Assembly: GCA_943736015.1 (NCBI GenBank)
Contig: OX031073.1
Span: 31,585,210 to 31,649,209, forward strand
Reading direction: 5' to 3'
Length of the DNA: 64,000 nucleotides
From: Tridacna crocea
Lineage: Eukaryota > Mollusca > Bivalvia > Cardiida > Cardiidae
Shown here: one piece after another, positions 62,301-64,000 of the stretch
Layout of the letters: every line of letters begins with the position of its first letter
Position numbering within the stretch: the first letter of the stretch is position 1
Notes under the pieces: generated by a model
The model's database searches: none
The model's input: the letters and a program-made list of their open reading frames with translations, nothing else
Told to the model about the DNA's origin: nothing
Program-made: the position numbers and the translations under genes

Positions 62301-64000
62301 TTTCCAGTAGTCCCTGACCGCGCGCAGACGCGATAACTGGCGTTACAGTAGTCCCTGACCGCGTGCAGACGCGGTAATTAGTGTTTCAGTAGTCCCTAAC
62401 TGCGTGCAGACGCGGTAACTGACTTTCAAGTAGTCCCTGACTGCGTCCAGACACGGTAACTTGTGTTACAGTAGTCCCTGACTGCGTGCAGATGCGGTAA
62501 CTGACTTTCCAGTGGTCCCTGACTGCGTGCAGATGCGGTAACTAGCGTTGCAGTAGACCCTGACTGTGTGCAGACACGGTAACTGACTTTACAGTAGTCC
62601 CTGACTGCGTGCAGACGCGGTAACTAGCGTTCCAGTAACTAAATGCAGATGCAATAACTAGCATTTCCGTCTTCCCTGACTGCGTGCAGACGCGGTAACT
62701 GACTTTACAGAAGTCCCTGACTGCGTCCAGTCATGGTAACTGACTTTCCAGTAGTCCCTGACTCATGCAGACGCAGAAACAAGCATTCCAGTAGTCCCTG
62801 ACAGCGTGCAGACGCGGTAACTAGCATTTCTGTAGTCCCTGACTGCGTGCTGATGCAATAACTAGCATTTCCGTAGTCCCTGACTGCGTTAAGACGCGAT
62901 AACTGGCGTTACAGTAGTCCCTGACCGCGTGCAGACGCGGTAATTAGTGTTTCAGTAGTCCCTAACTGCCTGCAGATGCGGTAACTGACTTTCCAGTAGT
63001 CCCTGACTGCGTCCAGACACAGTAACTTGTGTTCCAGTAGTCCCTGACTGCGTGCAGACGCAGTAACTGACTTTCCATTAGTCCCTGACTGTGTGCAGAC
63101 GCGGTAACTGACTTTACAGTAGTCCCTGACTGCGTGCAGACGCGGTAACTGACTTTACAGTAGTCCCTGGCTGCGTGAAGACGCGGTAACTGACTTTCCA
63201 GTAGTCCCTGACTGCGTCCAGACACGGTAACTTGTGTTCCAGTAGTCCCTGACTGCGTGCAGACGCGGTAACTGACTTTCCAGTAGTCCCTGACTGCGTG
63301 CAGATGCGGTAACTAGCATTTCCGTAGTCCCTGACTGCGTGCAGACGCGGTAACTGACTTTCCAGTAGTCCCTGACCGCGCACAGACGCGATAACAGGCG
63401 TTACAGTAGTCCCTGACCGCGTGCAGACGCGGTAATTAGTGTTTCAGTAGTCCCTAACTGCGTGCAGACGCGGTAACTGACTTTCAAGTAGTCCCTGGCT
63501 GCATGCAGATGCGGTAACTGACTTTCCAGTAGTCCCTGGCTGCGTGCAGACGCGGTAACTGACTTTCCAGTAGTCCCTGACTGCGTGCAGATGCGGTAAC
63601 TAGCATTTCCGTAGTCCCTGACTGCGTGCAGACGCGGTAACTGACTTTCCAGTAGTCCCTGACTGCGTGCAGATGCGGTAACTAGCATTTCCGTAGTCCC
63701 TGACTGCGTGCAGACGCGGTAACTGACTTTCCAGTAGTCCCTGACTGCGTGCAGACGCGGTAACTGGCGTTCCAGTAGTCCCTGACTGCGTGCAGACGCG
63801 GTAACTGGCGTTCCAGTAGTCCCTGACTGCATGCAGACGCGATAACTGGCGTTACAGTAGTCCCTGACCGCGTGCAGACGCGGTAATTAGTGTTTCAGTA
63901 GTCCCTAACTGCCTGCAGACGCGGTAACTTACTTTCCAGTAGTCCCTGACTGCGTCCAGACACAGTAACTTGTGTTCCATTAGTCCCTGACTGCGTGCAG
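56309..64000. repeat. 41-bp GC-rich satellite array, about 185 copies, runs off the window
   Basis: Unit CCAGTAGTCCCTGACTGCGT + GCAGACGCGGTAACTGACTT + T. Variants at the end of the unit (GACTTTCC, GGCGTTCC, AGCGTTCC, AGCATTTCC, TTGTGTTCC, TAGTGTTTC) recur in fixed orders, giving higher-order repeats. CCGCGTGCAGACGCGG can form a 6-bp stem with a GCAG loop. The consensus has no stop on the minus strand in any frame, so long open frames appear there (up to 350 codons at 56366-57418), reading 41-residue repeats. I see no sign that they are genes. Confidence 0.95.

Noticed and set aside
56309..64000. CRISPR-like repeat array
   Set aside because: Units are contiguous with no unique spacers, in an animal genome; it is a satellite.

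Overview
The window is animal nuclear DNA: one long, intron-rich gene on the + strand with canonical GT/AG splice sites, embedded in dense short transposable elements. Protein similarity identifies the gene as RAB3GAP1, the catalytic subunit of the Rab3 GTPase-activating complex. tRNA-derived SINEs, CTCAAGGGGAGCT-type dispersed repeats and many short inverted-repeat elements are what I would expect of a mollusc, most probably a bivalve. That assignment is inference from repeat style, not proof.

Layout. 1-1043 is an 88-bp tandem array. RAB3GAP1 starts at 1701 and stops at 39448. I could assemble 25 coding exons whose phases all agree, giving 3309 nt and 1102 residues; the human protein is about 980. 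The extra length is mostly a Ser/Asp/Glu-rich segment in exon 18. Downstream, 39449-55050 holds the 3'UTR, a displaced copy of the end of exon 18, three copies of a large dispersed repeat, SINEs, a gutted LINE and more small elements. From about 55.1 kb an old, AT-rich version of a 41-bp repeat appears, and from about 56.3 kb to the window end the same 41-bp unit forms a GC-rich satellite of roughly 185 copies.

The dominant non-genic signal is one family of about 228-bp elements, here called TTAA-pal. Each is flanked by TTAA, has CYCWTTMCC-like ends and carries a nearly perfect 60-bp palindrome in the middle. I count nearly 60 complete or broken copies, most of them in RAB3GAP1 introns and in both orientations. 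Interrupted host repeats at several places show that they insert at TTAA and duplicate it, as piggyBac-class elements do. The two palindrome arms change together between copies, and broken copies tend to end near the palindrome centre. Two further TTAA-flanked families, several foldbacks and at least three tRNA-SINE types are also present. I see no operons, rRNA genes, functional tRNA genes or CRISPR arrays, and no second complete protein gene.
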